This document shows positions 34,381 through 42,418 of a DNA stretch of 64,000 nucleotides, one piece after another. Below the pieces are notes generated by a model. It saw nothing but the letters and a program-made list of their open reading frames with translations, had not been told where the DNA came from and searched no databases. Source of the stretch: Thermococcus sp. P6 (lineage in GTDB: Archaea; Methanobacteriota_B; Thermococci; Thermococcales; Thermococcaceae); NCBI RefSeq assembly GCF_002214525.1, contig NZ_CP015104.1:806001-870000 (forward strand), in the 5' to 3' direction. A program made the position numbers and the translations under genes. Each line of letters begins with the position of its first letter. Within the stretch, counting starts at the first letter, position 1.

Positions 34381-34980
34381 ATGACCGATCTGACTCAAAT
34401 CCTTGAGCCCTACGGACTCTACGTAATCGCGGGTGCCACGATCCTTTTCATAGTCTACATATTTGCCCGAAGAAGGGAATACAGCGGACCTTCGGTCATA
34501 GCGGTTTCGGCGATAATGGCGACCCTTGTGGGCGTGGTTACCAACCTCATAAAGGTGCCCACCCCTGCCACTGGAGGGTACATAAACCTCGGGGACACGA
34601 TGGTAATGTTCTCGGCAATGCTCTTCGGACCGGTGGTCGGTGCCTTTGCCGGAGGCGTTGGCTCGGCCCTCGGGGACATCCTCGGCGGTTACGCGGGATG
34701 GGCCCCGATAACCCTCATCGTCAAGGGGCTTGAGGGACTGGTCGTAGGCTACATAGCCAGAAGAAGCGATAGGACCCCGGTACTCGTGGTTGCGGGAACC
34801 ATCGGCGGGATCGTAATGGTCCTCGGCTACTTTACCTTCGAGGCCTACATGTTCGGGGTCCCGAACGCTATGGTGGAGGTTCCCGGAAACACCCTTCAGG
34901 CCGTTACCGGAATAATTGTCGGAACCGCTCTGGCGGAGGCAATAAAAAAGAAGTACCCGGAAGTCGTGGATATGCTCTAA
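34381..34980 (+). CDS. ECF transporter S component (substrate-specific subunit)
   Basis: 199 residues with about six helices. The family signature GGYINLGDTMVMFSAMLFGPVVGAFAGGVGSALGDILGGY marks energy-coupling-factor S components, which bind vitamins or related small molecules and share EcfA/EcfT partners encoded elsewhere. The ligand is not evident from the sequence. GGTGAT lies four bases before the ATG at 34381, preferred over upstream GTG and ATG codons at 34372 and 34375. Converges with the encapsulin-like gene, overlapping by four bases. Confidence 0.85.
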   Translation: MTDLTQILEPYGLYVIAGATILFIVYIFARRREYSGPSVIAVSAIMATLVGVVTNLIKVPTPATGGYINLGDTMVMFSAMLFGPVVGAFAGGVGSALGDILGGYAGWAPITLIVKGLEGLVVGYIARRSDRTPVLVVAGTIGGIVMVLGYFTFEAYMFGVPNAMVEVPGNTLQAVTGIIVGTALAEAIKKKYPEVVDML

Positions 34981-35270
34981 ACCTCCAGATCTTTCAGCTG
35001 TTCCCACACCTCTTTCTCCTCAAGGAGGGGTTCCACCGAGATCCTTTTCGAGCCCCTCTTTACCTGACCGAGGTAACCCGAGTCCGCCACCACCGCATCG
35101 TACCCCAGCTCATCTATCCTGTACACCTTGAGCCTGCAGTTCTTCAGGGCCTCGCCGGAGTACTTGAGAAAGCCCGGACCGGCGAGGAGTATGTCCGGTT
35201 CAAGGCCGGCCTCACGGAGCTCGGACAGGGCCTTCTCGAGGATGTCCCTTACCTCCTTAATCCCGGGCAT
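34977..35270 (-). CDS. A-domain (family 4) encapsulin-like shell protein
   Basis: 97 residues. The arrangement [35 protein letters not shown] and [10 protein letters not shown] resembles the small P. furiosus DUF1884-type proteins, whose structure is the A-domain of the HK97 phage capsid/encapsulin fold. These were proposed computationally as family 4 encapsulins. The ATG at 35270 has GGAGGGTG six bases upstream and overlaps the end of deoC by 14 bases, so the pair is translationally coupled. DeoC is among the enzymes linked to such genes, which supports the identification. No assembly is proven. Confidence 0.7.
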   Translation of the reverse strand: MPGIKEVRDILEKALSELREAGLEPDILLAGPGFLKYSGEALKNCRLKVYRIDELGYDAVVADSGYLGQVKRGSKRISVEPLLEEKEVWEQLKDLEV

Positions 35271-35934
35271 TTTTCGCACCCTCCATTATCTTTACACCGC
35301 TTGACGTTCCGATTCTGGTTGCACCGGCCTCTATCATCGCAAGGGCCTGCTCGTAGGTTCTTATTCCGCCTGCTGCTTTAACTCCCATCCCGTCTCCAAC
35401 GACCCGCCTCATGAGCCTGACGTCCTCGACGGTGGCCCCCCCGGTTCCAAAGCCCGTGGAGGTCTTCACGAAGTCCGCCCCGGCTTCCTTCGCCAGCTCG
35501 CAGGCCTTTATTTTCTCCTCCTCCGTCAAATAGCAGGTTTCGATTATGACCTTAACGATCGCACCCCGCTCGTGGGCGAGCTCCACGACCGCCTTTATGT
35601 CCTCCCGGACGTAGTCGTAGTCCCCATCCTTGAGGGCGCCGATGTTGATGACCATGTCGAGCTCATCCGCTCCATCTTCCAGTGCCCTTCTGGCCTCGAA
35701 GGCCTTAACCTCCGTGGGCGTTGCGCCGAGCGGGAAGCCTATGACGGTTGCAACCTTCACGTTGGAACCCCTGAGGAGCTCCTTCGCCAGCTTCACCCTG
35801 TAGGGATTGACGCAGACCGCGTAGAAGTCGTACTCCCTCGCCTCGTTACAGAGCCTGACTATGTCCTCGGCTCTCGCGTAAGGTTTGAGGTTCGTGTGGT
35901 CGATATACCTGTTGATATCGAGGTGATCGTCCAT
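35257..35934 (-). CDS. deoC: Deoxyribose-phosphate aldolase
   Basis: 225 residues, class I TIM-barrel aldolase converting 2-deoxyribose-5-phosphate to acetaldehyde and glyceraldehyde-3-phosphate. The Schiff-base lysine is Lys157 in [10 protein letters not shown], with Lys186 in [10 protein letters not shown] and Asp93 in [10 protein letters not shown] completing the active site. The C-terminal tail after GTSSGVKIM (EGAKNARD) is short and charged. It heads a two-gene unit with the A-domain shell-like gene, so it is the candidate cargo enzyme. Confidence 0.94.
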   Translation of the reverse strand: MDDHLDINRYIDHTNLKPYARAEDIVRLCNEAREYDFYAVCVNPYRVKLAKELLRGSNVKVATVIGFPLGATPTEVKAFEARRALEDGADELDMVINIGALKDGDYDYVREDIKAVVELAHERGAIVKVIIETCYLTEEEKIKACELAKEAGADFVKTSTGFGTGGATVEDVRLMRRVVGDGMGVKAAGGIRTYEQALAMIEAGATRIGTSSGVKIMEGAKNARD

Positions 35935-36031
35935 GGTCCCACCACCCTTCGTTCTCCTCTAAGGTATTTTAGGCTTTCCCCTTCAACGAATGGGAACCCG
36001 AAACTAAAACCTTTTATGCCCCCCGGGGGAA

Positions 36032-36048
36032 TATCACCCGAGGTGATT
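36032..36048 (+). promoter_or_regulatory. TGM (glycolytic motif) in the enolase promoter
   Basis: TATCAC-CCGAG-GTGATT matches the Thermococcales glycolytic motif TATCAC-N5-GTGATA at 11 of 12 positions. It lies downstream of the TATA-like CCTTTTATGCC (36010-36020), over the expected start of transcription, and overlaps the ribosome binding site. In Thermococcus, Tgr/TrmBL1 bound downstream of TATA represses glycolytic genes during gluconeogenesis. Confidence 0.7.
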
Positions 36049-36051
36049 GAG

Positions 36052-37344
36052 ATGGAGAACCCCTTTGAGATAACAGGAGTCCTTGCCCGGGAAATACTCG
36101 ACAGCAGGGGAAACCCGACGATCGAGGTCGAGGTTTACACGCCGGTAAGCATGGGAAGGGCCGCCGTTCCGAGTGGAGCCTCCACCGGAACGCACGAAGC
36201 ACTGGAGCTCCGCGACGGCGGAAAGCGCTACCACGGAAAGGGCGTCAGAAGGGCCGTGGAGAACGTCAACAAGATCATAGCCCCCGAGATCACGGGCATG
36301 GACGTCACGTGGCAGAGGGAGATAGATTCCCTCATGATAGAGCTCGACGGAACCGAGAACAAGAGCAACCTCGGGGCCAACGCGATGCTCGGGGTCTCGC
36401 TGGCCGTTGCCAAGGCGGCCGCCAACGCTCTGGCTTTGCCGCTCTACCAGTACGTAGGAGGAACCAACACCTACGTAATGCCCGTCCCGATGAGCAACGT
36501 CATCAACGGCGGTGTGCACGCCGGAAACGAGCTCGACTTTCAGGAGTTCATGATCATGCCCATCGGTGCCGACTCCTTCAGGGAGGGGATAAGGTGGGTC
36601 TCCGAGACCTACCACGTTCTCAAGGGCGTTATAGCGGATAGGTACGGCAAGGACGCGGTCAACGTCGGTGACGAGGGTGGCTTCGCCCCGCCACTGAAGG
36701 AACCCCACGAGCCCCTTGAGCTTCTCATAAAGGCCATTGAGGAAGCCGGCTACAAACCGGGCGATGAGATAGCCTTCGCCATGGATCCGGCATCGAGCGA
36801 GTTCTTCCACCCGGACAAAGGAAAGTACGTTGTCAACGGGAGGGAATACGATAGCGGAGAACTGTTAGAGCTCTACAGGGAGCTCGTCTCGAGCTATCCG
36901 GTGGTCTCCATCGAGGATCCCTTCCACGAGGAGGACTGGGATGGCTTCGTGGCCATAACGAGAGAACTCGGAAGAAAAGTGCAGATAGTCGGGGACGACC
37001 TCTTCGTCACCAACCCGAAGAGGATACGGAAGGGCATAGAGATGGGCGCCGCCAACGCCCTCCTCCTCAAGGTCAACCAGATCGGAACGCTGAGCGAGGC
37101 CATAGACGCAGCCTACACGGCCTTCAGGGCTGGCTACGGCGTCGTCGTGTCCCACAGGAGCGGGGAAACCGAGGACTCAACCATAGCCGATCTGGCCGTT
37201 GCTCTCAACGCCGGGCAGATAAAGACCGGTGCCCCGGCGAGGAGCGACAGGAACGCCAAGTACAACCAGCTCATCAGGATAGAGGAGGAGCTCGAGGGGG
37301 TAGCCCTTTATCCGGGAAGGAAGTTCCGCAACCCCTTCCTCTGA
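36052..37344 (+). CDS. eno: Enolase
   Basis: 430 residues. It interconverts 2-phosphoglycerate and phosphoenolpyruvate. Signatures: [33 protein letters not shown], Mg2+ ligands in [20 protein letters not shown] and [10 protein letters not shown], the catalytic lysine in [10 protein letters not shown], and [20 protein letters not shown]. The ATG at 36052 follows AGGTGATTGAG. A longer frame upstream to 35572 is only the antisense of deoC. Confidence 0.97.
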   Translation: MENPFEITGVLAREILDSRGNPTIEVEVYTPVSMGRAAVPSGASTGTHEALELRDGGKRYHGKGVRRAVENVNKIIAPEITGMDVTWQREIDSLMIELDGTENKSNLGANAMLGVSLAVAKAAANALALPLYQYVGGTNTYVMPVPMSNVINGGVHAGNELDFQEFMIMPIGADSFREGIRWVSETYHVLKGVIADRYGKDAVNVGDEGGFAPPLKEPHEPLELLIKAIEEAGYKPGDEIAFAMDPASSEFFHPDKGKYVVNGREYDSGELLELYRELVSSYPVVSIEDPFHEEDWDGFVAITRELGRKVQIVGDDLFVTNPKRIRKGIEMGAANALLLKVNQIGTLSEAIDAAYTAFRAGYGVVVSHRSGETEDSTIADLAVALNAGQIKTGAPARSDRNAKYNQLIRIEEELEGVALYPGRKFRNPFL

Positions 37345-37373
37345 GCTTTTCTTTAACGGACCTTTGTCCTCCA

Positions 37374-37379
37374 TTTTTT
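37374..37379 (+). terminator. Oligo-T terminator after enolase
   Basis: CCATTTTTTAG follows the stop codon by about 30 bases; an additional CTTTTCTTT occurs directly after the stop. Confidence 0.45.
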
Positions 37380-37393
37380 AGCGGGTGGTCGGA

Positions 37394-38224
37394 GTGGGCA
37401 GTAGAAAGCTCAAGGTGTACATCCCGGGCGTTAAGTTCCCCTCGATCTCCCTCACCGGGAACTACTGCCACCTCAACTGCGCCCACTGCGGGAGGCACTA
37501 CCTCAGGGGCATGAAGAAGCCCCGCGGGAGCCTGCTCGACTACTGCCTGAACCTCGAAGGGAGGGGTTACACGGGTTGCCTGCTCAGTGGAGGCATGGAT
37601 TCCCGGCTGAAGGTTCCCATAGATAGATACGCCCCCCAGATCAGGGAGATAAAAAGGAGAACGAACCTGAAGCTCAACGCCCACGTCGGCTTCGTGGATG
37701 AAGACGATCTGGAGTGGATTAAATACGTTGACGTCGTTTCCCTCGACTTCGTGGGCGACGACGGGGTGATAAAAAGGGTTTACAGGATAGATAAAACCGC
37801 CGACGATTACCGGAAGGTTCTCGACCTCCTGACCGATGCCGGAGTGAGGGTGGCACCCCACCTAACGATAGGGCTCGACTTCGGGAGGATCCACTGGGAG
37901 TTCAAAACCATAGACCTGCTGGCGAGCTATCCCATAGACGTTCTCGTTCTGGACGTGCTGATCCCAACGAGGGGAACGGAGATGGAAGGTCTAAACCCGC
38001 CGGACGTTGGGGAGAGCCTGAAGGTCGTTGAGTACGCCCGGGAACGCTTCGACGGGGAGGTGAGCATAGGCTGCATGCGACCCCCCGGGAAATGGCGCCT
38101 CGAGTTCGACAGAGGGGCCGTTCTGGCCGGCGTTGACAGGCTGACGAACCCGCCGAAGGAGATCATCCGGTGGGCGAGGGGAATAAGGGACGTCGAGATA
38201 ATCTACGAGTGCTGCGTTATGTAA
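37394..38224 (+). CDS. Radical-SAM protein (COG1856, BioB-like)
   Basis: 276 residues. The radical-SAM cluster motif is CHLNCAHC in SLTGNYCHLNCAHCGRHYL; other features are LLSGGMDS (replacing GGE), VDVVSLDFVGDD, and APHLTIGLDFG. The layout matches the archaeal family described as uncharacterised biotin-synthase homologues (COG1856). The C terminus YECCVM adds two cysteines that could bind a second cluster. The reaction is unknown. The GTG at 37394 has GGGTGG upstream; a GTG at 37385 is an alternative. Confidence 0.82.
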   Translation: MGSRKLKVYIPGVKFPSISLTGNYCHLNCAHCGRHYLRGMKKPRGSLLDYCLNLEGRGYTGCLLSGGMDSRLKVPIDRYAPQIREIKRRTNLKLNAHVGFVDEDDLEWIKYVDVVSLDFVGDDGVIKRVYRIDKTADDYRKVLDLLTDAGVRVAPHLTIGLDFGRIHWEFKTIDLLASYPIDVLVLDVLIPTRGTEMEGLNPPDVGESLKVVEYARERFDGEVSIGCMRPPGKWRLEFDRGAVLAGVDRLTNPPKEIIRWARGIRDVEIIYECCVM

Positions 38225-38232
38225 AAAGCGGG

Positions 38233-38288
38233 CTCACCCAACCTCGCATCATCACGAAATCAGAAAGGAGAACGCCGATCATCGCCCG
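38233..38288 (-). ncRNA. Possible C/D box sRNA
   Basis: On the minus strand there are, in order: C-like GCGATGA (38279-38285), D' CTGA (38260-38263), perfect C' GTGATGA (38249-38255), and a D-like GTGA (38234-38237). Guide lengths are 15 and 11 bases, with a 4-base D'-C' spacer, and a T-run follows near 38222-38227. Two boxes deviate from consensus, so this is only a candidate. Confidence 0.25.
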
Positions 38289-38294
38289 AAACGG

Positions 38295-38747
38295 TCAGAG
38301 CTCCTCCTTAACCGTAACGAAGGAAACCATCGTGACAGTCTGACCGATACCCCTTATCTCCCTCAGTCTGTCGACGACTATCTTACCAACTTCCTCAGAA
38401 TTTGGAGCCCTCACCTTTATGAGGAGATCCCATTCACCGGCTATTATGTGGACCTCGTAGACCCCATCGAGGGCGGCTATCCTTTTGGCAACCTCCCTCT
38501 GGCTCAACCCCGACTCCGGCTCGTATCTGGCAAGGATAAAGGCCGTTGTTCCGAGGTCGAGCTTCTTGTAGTTGGGCTTAACGGTGAACTTCTCTATGAC
38601 TCCATCCTCGACGAGCTTCTTGATACGGTAGTGGACGGTGGTCCTCGGTATTCCAACCTTCCTGCTGAGGCTCGCTATGTTCTCCCTCGCGTTCTCCTTC
38701 AGTTCCTTCAACAGCTTCAGATCGATGTTATCGAGTGCTGCCCCCAT
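38295..38747 (-). CDS. Lrp/AsnC family transcriptional regulator
   Basis: 150 residues. N-terminal helix-turn-helix (DNIDLKLLKELKENARENIASLSRKVGIPRTTVHYRIKKL) and C-terminal RAM effector domain (VYEVHIIAGEWDLLIKVRAP). These proteins sense amino acids and control amino acid metabolism; the targets are not evident. The ATG at 38747 is preceded by GGGGGT. It is in series with the ITPase gene upstream on the same strand. Confidence 0.9.
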   Translation of the reverse strand: MGAALDNIDLKLLKELKENARENIASLSRKVGIPRTTVHYRIKKLVEDGVIEKFTVKPNYKKLDLGTTAFILARYEPESGLSQREVAKRIAALDGVYEVHIIAGEWDLLIKVRAPNSEEVGKIVVDRLREIRGIGQTVTMVSFVTVKEEL

Positions 38748-38802
38748 TCCTACCCCCTTCGTCACTATTTCAACGATGACCTTTAGCTTCTGTACCGATG
38801 GC

Positions 38803-39357
38803 TTATTTAAGGTTTTCCTTTAACCAATCAGCAAAGGCCCTCAGCGCCCGACCCCTGTGGGAGATCGTGTTCTTCTCAGCGGTTGTCATCTGGGCAAAGG
38901 TTCTGTCGAATCCCTCGGGTTTGAAGATGGGATCGAAGCCGAAACCCTCGGTTCCCATGGGAGCGTTTGTGATCTCACCGTCGACCCTTCCAGTGAATAA
39001 GTGAGCCTCACCGTCCCAGTAGGCTATAACGCTCCTGAAGTGGGCTTTCCTGTTCTCAACACCCTCCATTAACTTAAGTAGTCCTTCTATCCCGAGGGTT
39101 CTGTAAACGTAGGCCGAGTAAACCCCGGGAAAGCCGGAAAGGGCTTCCACGAACAGCCCGGAATCATCGAGAAAGAACGGTCCTTTAATTTTTTTCGCAA
39201 GCCATTCAACGCCGAAGAGGGCAACCTCCTCGAGGGTATCCGCCTGTATCTCGGGATAGGCAACGGGAAGCCGATACACCCGAACGCCGAGCGGTTCGAA
39301 GTACTTCCGGGCCTCTTCGACCTTTCCGGTGTTGGAGGTGACGAAAGCCAGTTCCAT
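38803..39357 (-). CDS. XTP/dITP pyrophosphatase (HAM1/RdgB type)
   Basis: 184 residues. It removes non-canonical purine nucleotides (ITP, XTP) from the pool. Motifs: [38 protein letters not shown] with the catalytic acids, [19 protein letters not shown] and [14 protein letters not shown]. Normal family length. Confidence 0.95.
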   Translation of the reverse strand: MELAFVTSNTGKVEEARKYFEPLGVRVYRLPVAYPEIQADTLEEVALFGVEWLAKKIKGPFFLDDSGLFVEALSGFPGVYSAYVYRTLGIEGLLKLMEGVENRKAHFRSVIAYWDGEAHLFTGRVDGEITNAPMGTEGFGFDPIFKPEGFDRTFAQMTTAEKNTISHRGRALRAFADWLKENLK

Positions 39358-39398
39358 GGAATCACCGGATTCAGGGGGGAGGGAACAATAAAAAGGTT

Positions 39399-39887
39399 TC
39401 AGTCTATCCTGTATCCTATCCTCTCAACTAACTCCCTGCGTTCCTTCTTGAGCTCATCGTCTTCGATCCTGCTGGCGGCCTTACCGTCCACCACTCCCAG
39501 AACAGCCCTTCCGAGGTCAGTTTCGGCCACTATCACCTGGAAGGGGTTTTCACTGGCCCCGTAGACCATGGCAACGGCCGGGTGGTCCTTAACGGCGTTG
39601 AGCACGTTTATGGGGAAGGCGTTCTTCATGAGTATGACGAACACGTGACCAGCGCCTATCCTGAGGGCGTTCTTAGCTGCGAGCTTCTCAAGCTCCTTAT
39701 CGTTGCCTGTGAAGCGCGTGAGCTGGGGCTTGGCCTCGTTCATCGCTATTCCGAACTTTATGCCCGGGACCGTCGTAAGGAGAACCTTGGCGAGGTCGTC
39801 AACCGTGAATATGGAGAAGTTTCCCTGCCCGATGATGACCTCAACGCCCTCCGGTTTTTCGATCTCAACAACCTCTATCTTCACCAT
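39399..39887 (-). CDS. Adenosine-specific kinase family protein
   Basis: 162 residues, matching the archaeal adenosine-specific kinase family (Pfam PF04008 as recalled): [45 protein letters not shown] and [28 protein letters not shown]. Biochemical evidence for the family is limited. The ATG at 39887 has GGTGGT four bases upstream. Confidence 0.85.
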   Translation of the reverse strand: MVKIEVVEIEKPEGVEVIIGQGNFSIFTVDDLAKVLLTTVPGIKFGIAMNEAKPQLTRFTGNDKELEKLAAKNALRIGAGHVFVILMKNAFPINVLNAVKDHPAVAMVYGASENPFQVIVAETDLGRAVLGVVDGKAASRIEDDELKKERRELVERIGYRID

Positions 39888-39958
39888 AGCGACCACCGGA
39901 AGGGTTTAATACCACGGGGGATATAACTTTTTCCGTCAGGGCCCAACGGTGAGGTGAG

Positions 39959-40876
39959 ATGAGCGAACCACTCCCTGATGAGCTTGAATTTCTTGAGGAG
40001 ATCCTGAACAGGCACCCGGTAGAGAGTCTGAAGCGGATAGCCGAGGAGGAGGGCATAAACTATTACAGGCTCAAGAGGTTGTACGACAGGTACTACGGGA
40101 AATACATCTCCGTCAATGCCTTTTACAATCCGAGGTTGATAGGCCTCCGAAGTTACCTCGCCTTTCTGAGCGTCCCCCCGGACAGGATACTTGAAACCGG
40201 ATACAGGATGACCCGGAACCCCTTCGTTGGATACGTGAACCCTGCCTTCGGGTTCAAAAACGGGCTATCGGCCATACTCTACATACCCGACGATCAGAGG
40301 GGAGATATAGACGGGATGCTGTCAAAGTACTCTGACGACTACGAGTACCACGAGGTGAGGGGGTACCCCTACACCGGCGAAGACGACTTTGGAAGGTGGG
40401 ATTTAAGCTACAAGTACGCGGTACTTATGGACATCCTGAAGGCGGACGCCCGAACGCCCCTGACAAGGATCGCAGAACGGCTGAAAAAAAGCCGCCCCAC
40501 CGTGAAGTTTATGATAAAACGACTCGAGGAAATGGACATCCTGAGGGGTTTTGCGGCTGTAATAGAGAACAGCTTCCACGATAGGAGCGTGCTGGGAATA
40601 ACGGAGAAGCTCGACGAATCCGTTATTGAGAGGTTCAAAGAGCACGAGGTGAGAATCGGCGTATTCCCGGGGGAGGGATACGTCATAGAATGGTTCTTCT
40701 CGTCAAAAGAAGATCTGGGGGCGAAGATACTGGAGTTCAGCAACTACGTGGATAAACTCGTGATCCAGTACTTTGACCCGACCTTCAAGGAGCTGAACGA
40801 TAGAAACGGAACGACCAGATACTCGAGAATGGTAAAAAAAGACGGGAGCGGTTATCATTCCATCCTCGAATTTTGA
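39959..40876 (+). CDS. Predicted Lrp-like transcriptional regulator with two winged-helix regions
   Basis: 305 residues. The N-terminal region (PVESLKRIAEEEGINYYRLKRLYDRYY) and the middle (DILKADARTPLTRIAERLKKSRPTVKFMIKRLEEMDILRGFAAVI) each look like a helix-turn-helix. The segments between and after resemble alpha/beta effector domains. This archaeal type is annotated as Lrp/AsnC-like; no ligand is known. Its 3' end overlaps that of the convergent SPASM protein gene by 22 bases, and it could control that gene. The ATG follows GGTGAGGTGAG. Confidence 0.72.
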   Translation: MSEPLPDELEFLEEILNRHPVESLKRIAEEEGINYYRLKRLYDRYYGKYISVNAFYNPRLIGLRSYLAFLSVPPDRILETGYRMTRNPFVGYVNPAFGFKNGLSAILYIPDDQRGDIDGMLSKYSDDYEYHEVRGYPYTGEDDFGRWDLSYKYAVLMDILKADARTPLTRIAERLKKSRPTVKFMIKRLEEMDILRGFAAVIENSFHDRSVLGITEKLDESVIERFKEHEVRIGVFPGEGYVIEWFFSSKEDLGAKILEFSNYVDKLVIQYFDPTFKELNDRNGTTRYSRMVKKDGSGYHSILEF

Positions 40877-41799
40877 AGGGCTACCGGGCAGTATTCGAGG
40901 CCGTCTATCTCGCCCGTAGCCTGATACTCCAGCGCCCTGCAGTCGTGGCAGATGTACCTGAACGGACAGGTGCTGCAGGCGGGTACCTTGTCCTTGGTCA
41001 GCCTCCAGAACCTTTTGAGTCTCTTTCTCCTCAGAACCTTCCCAAGCCCGACCTCTCTCAGGTCCCCAACCACGTAGTTCCTGAGGAGCGGACAGGGGAG
41101 CGCGTACCCGTCGGCGGTCACAGCGATGGTACCGGCCAAACAGTCGTTGTATTCACCCGTACTCGGGTTCAATATCCTCCTGAGTTCCAGAACGTTGAAG
41201 CCCAGCCTTCTGGCCGAACCCGGGAAGAGAACGTCAACGTAGACCTCCCCGGGGAAGGAGGTCCTGAGGCTCCTGAGCTCGTCCACCTCATGGGGCCTTG
41301 CCACTACGAGTCCCCCGTGGAGCCACCCGTGGGCCTCAAGCTTCCGGAAATTCTCCCTGCTGTACTCCAGCTCTGCGATGAAACGAACCCCTTCAACGGG
41401 GTTGACCATCTCAAGATCCTCGATCCTCACCACGGCGTAGACTTCTGGAATGCCCAGCTCGGAGGCGCGGGCGGCGATGGCAGTGAGGTACTCCACCCTG
41501 TCGTAGTTGGTGAGCCAGAGCTCTCTGCCCCCCAGCTGACCGAACTCCCGGATCAGATCCATGACCCGCTCGGGGCTGAGGGGTTCCCTCCTCAGGATAA
41601 AGGAATTGTTGCCTATGCACCCTATGGAACGGGGTATGCCCTCCACCTCGGAGAACCGGCCTTTTCCCGCGCCCAGCTGAAGTATCAGACGCTCAAGCTT
41701 ACCTTTATGGGGGGTGTTACTCCATGGGGGCTTTCCCACAGAAACCACCTTTGGAACGTTCCCGAAATCGGTAACCGCATCGGTTACTGCCCTCTCCAT
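40855..41799 (-). CDS. SPASM-domain protein lacking the radical-SAM cluster motif
   Basis: 314 residues. The C-terminal SPASM domain is well formed: CLAGTIAVTADGYALPC, then CSTCPFRYICHDC and a final EYCP. The N-terminal two thirds keeps the radical-SAM barrel layout (LSPERVMDLIREFGQLGGRELWLTNYD), but where CxxxCxxC should be there is only GIPRSIGCIGNNSF with one cysteine. It therefore cannot bind a normal SAM-linked cluster, though it may still bind auxiliary clusters. Possibly a peptide-maturation relative that has become a binding or carrier protein. The ATG at 41799 has GGTGGGG upstream. Confidence 0.7.
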   Translation of the reverse strand: MERAVTDAVTDFGNVPKVVSVGKPPWSNTPHKGKLERLILQLGAGKGRFSEVEGIPRSIGCIGNNSFILRREPLSPERVMDLIREFGQLGGRELWLTNYDRVEYLTAIAARASELGIPEVYAVVRIEDLEMVNPVEGVRFIAELEYSRENFRKLEAHGWLHGGLVVARPHEVDELRSLRTSFPGEVYVDVLFPGSARRLGFNVLELRRILNPSTGEYNDCLAGTIAVTADGYALPCPLLRNYVVGDLREVGLGKVLRRKRLKRFWRLTKDKVPACSTCPFRYICHDCRALEYQATGEIDGLEYCPVALQNSRME

Positions 41800-41821
41800 A
41801 AACCCCACCGTAGAATAGACG

Positions 41822-41881
41822 GCGCCATCGTATATATACCTTTTCTATTCCGATTTTGCATACTATTGGAAGTAGTTTGCA
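41822..41881 (-). promoter_or_regulatory. Promoter and inverted repeat upstream of the SPASM gene
   Basis: A minus-strand TATA box AGGTATATATACG lies at about 41828-41840. Upstream of it is an inverted repeat, TGCATACTA (41857-41865) and TAGTTTGCA (41873-41881), with 8 of 9 positions complementary and a 7-base spacer. The location just upstream of TATA suits an activator site. Confidence 0.5.
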
Positions 41882-41893
41882 AAAAACGAAAAG

Positions 41894-42322
41894 TCACTCC
41901 CCGGGAATCAGACGATCCCCCTCGATCCAGAAGGTCCCCTCGTCCGTAACCTCCTTCTTCCAGATGGGGACACGATGCTTCACCTCTTCCACGGCCCACA
42001 TGCAGGCATCGAAGGCTTCCTTCCTGTGCCTTCCGCTCGCGATTATCAGCATGGTGTCCTGACCGACCTCAAGCTCCCCGTAACGGTGCCATATCAGAAT
42101 ATCGAGGATTGGAAAGCGCTTCAAAGCTTCCTCCCTGATCCTCTCCATCTCCCCAAGGGCCATCTCCGGATAGGCCTCGTAAACGAGCTTCTTCACCCTC
42201 CTGCCGCGGTTCTCGTTCCTCACCCTTCCGAGGAAGATGACGTAACCCCCGGCCTCAGGGACGGACAGGTAGCCGAGGGCCTCCCCGAGGTCGAAGGCTT
42301 CTTTTGTTATCCTGACCTTCAT
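41894..42322 (-). CDS. moaE: Molybdopterin synthase catalytic subunit MoaE
   Basis: 142 residues. It inserts sulfur from MoaD into precursor Z to form molybdopterin, used in Thermococcales mainly for tungsten enzymes. Active-site residues are visible: SGRHRKEAFDAC (His99, Arg100), and Lys122/Lys123 in PIWKKEVTDEG. FLGRVRNENRGRRVKKLVYEAYPEMA is typical. The start MKVRITKEAF at 42322 is chosen over longer forms on family length. Confidence 0.94.
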   Translation of the reverse strand: MKVRITKEAFDLGEALGYLSVPEAGGYVIFLGRVRNENRGRRVKKLVYEAYPEMALGEMERIREEALKRFPILDILIWHRYGELEVGQDTMLIIASGRHRKEAFDACMWAVEEVKHRVPIWKKEVTDEGTFWIEGDRLIPGE

Positions 42323-42418
42323 CCCGATCCCCGAATGAGGTAAGGCTCCGGGAATTAAAACCTTCGGGTTAAAGAAAAAGTTTAAGTGGTCCCGATGGAA
42401 GCCCCTCCGGTGAGATTC

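Noticed and set aside
35572-36051. Upstream extension of the enolase frame
   Set aside because: It is antisense to deoC; the enolase start at 36052 has a ribosome binding site and the family N terminus.
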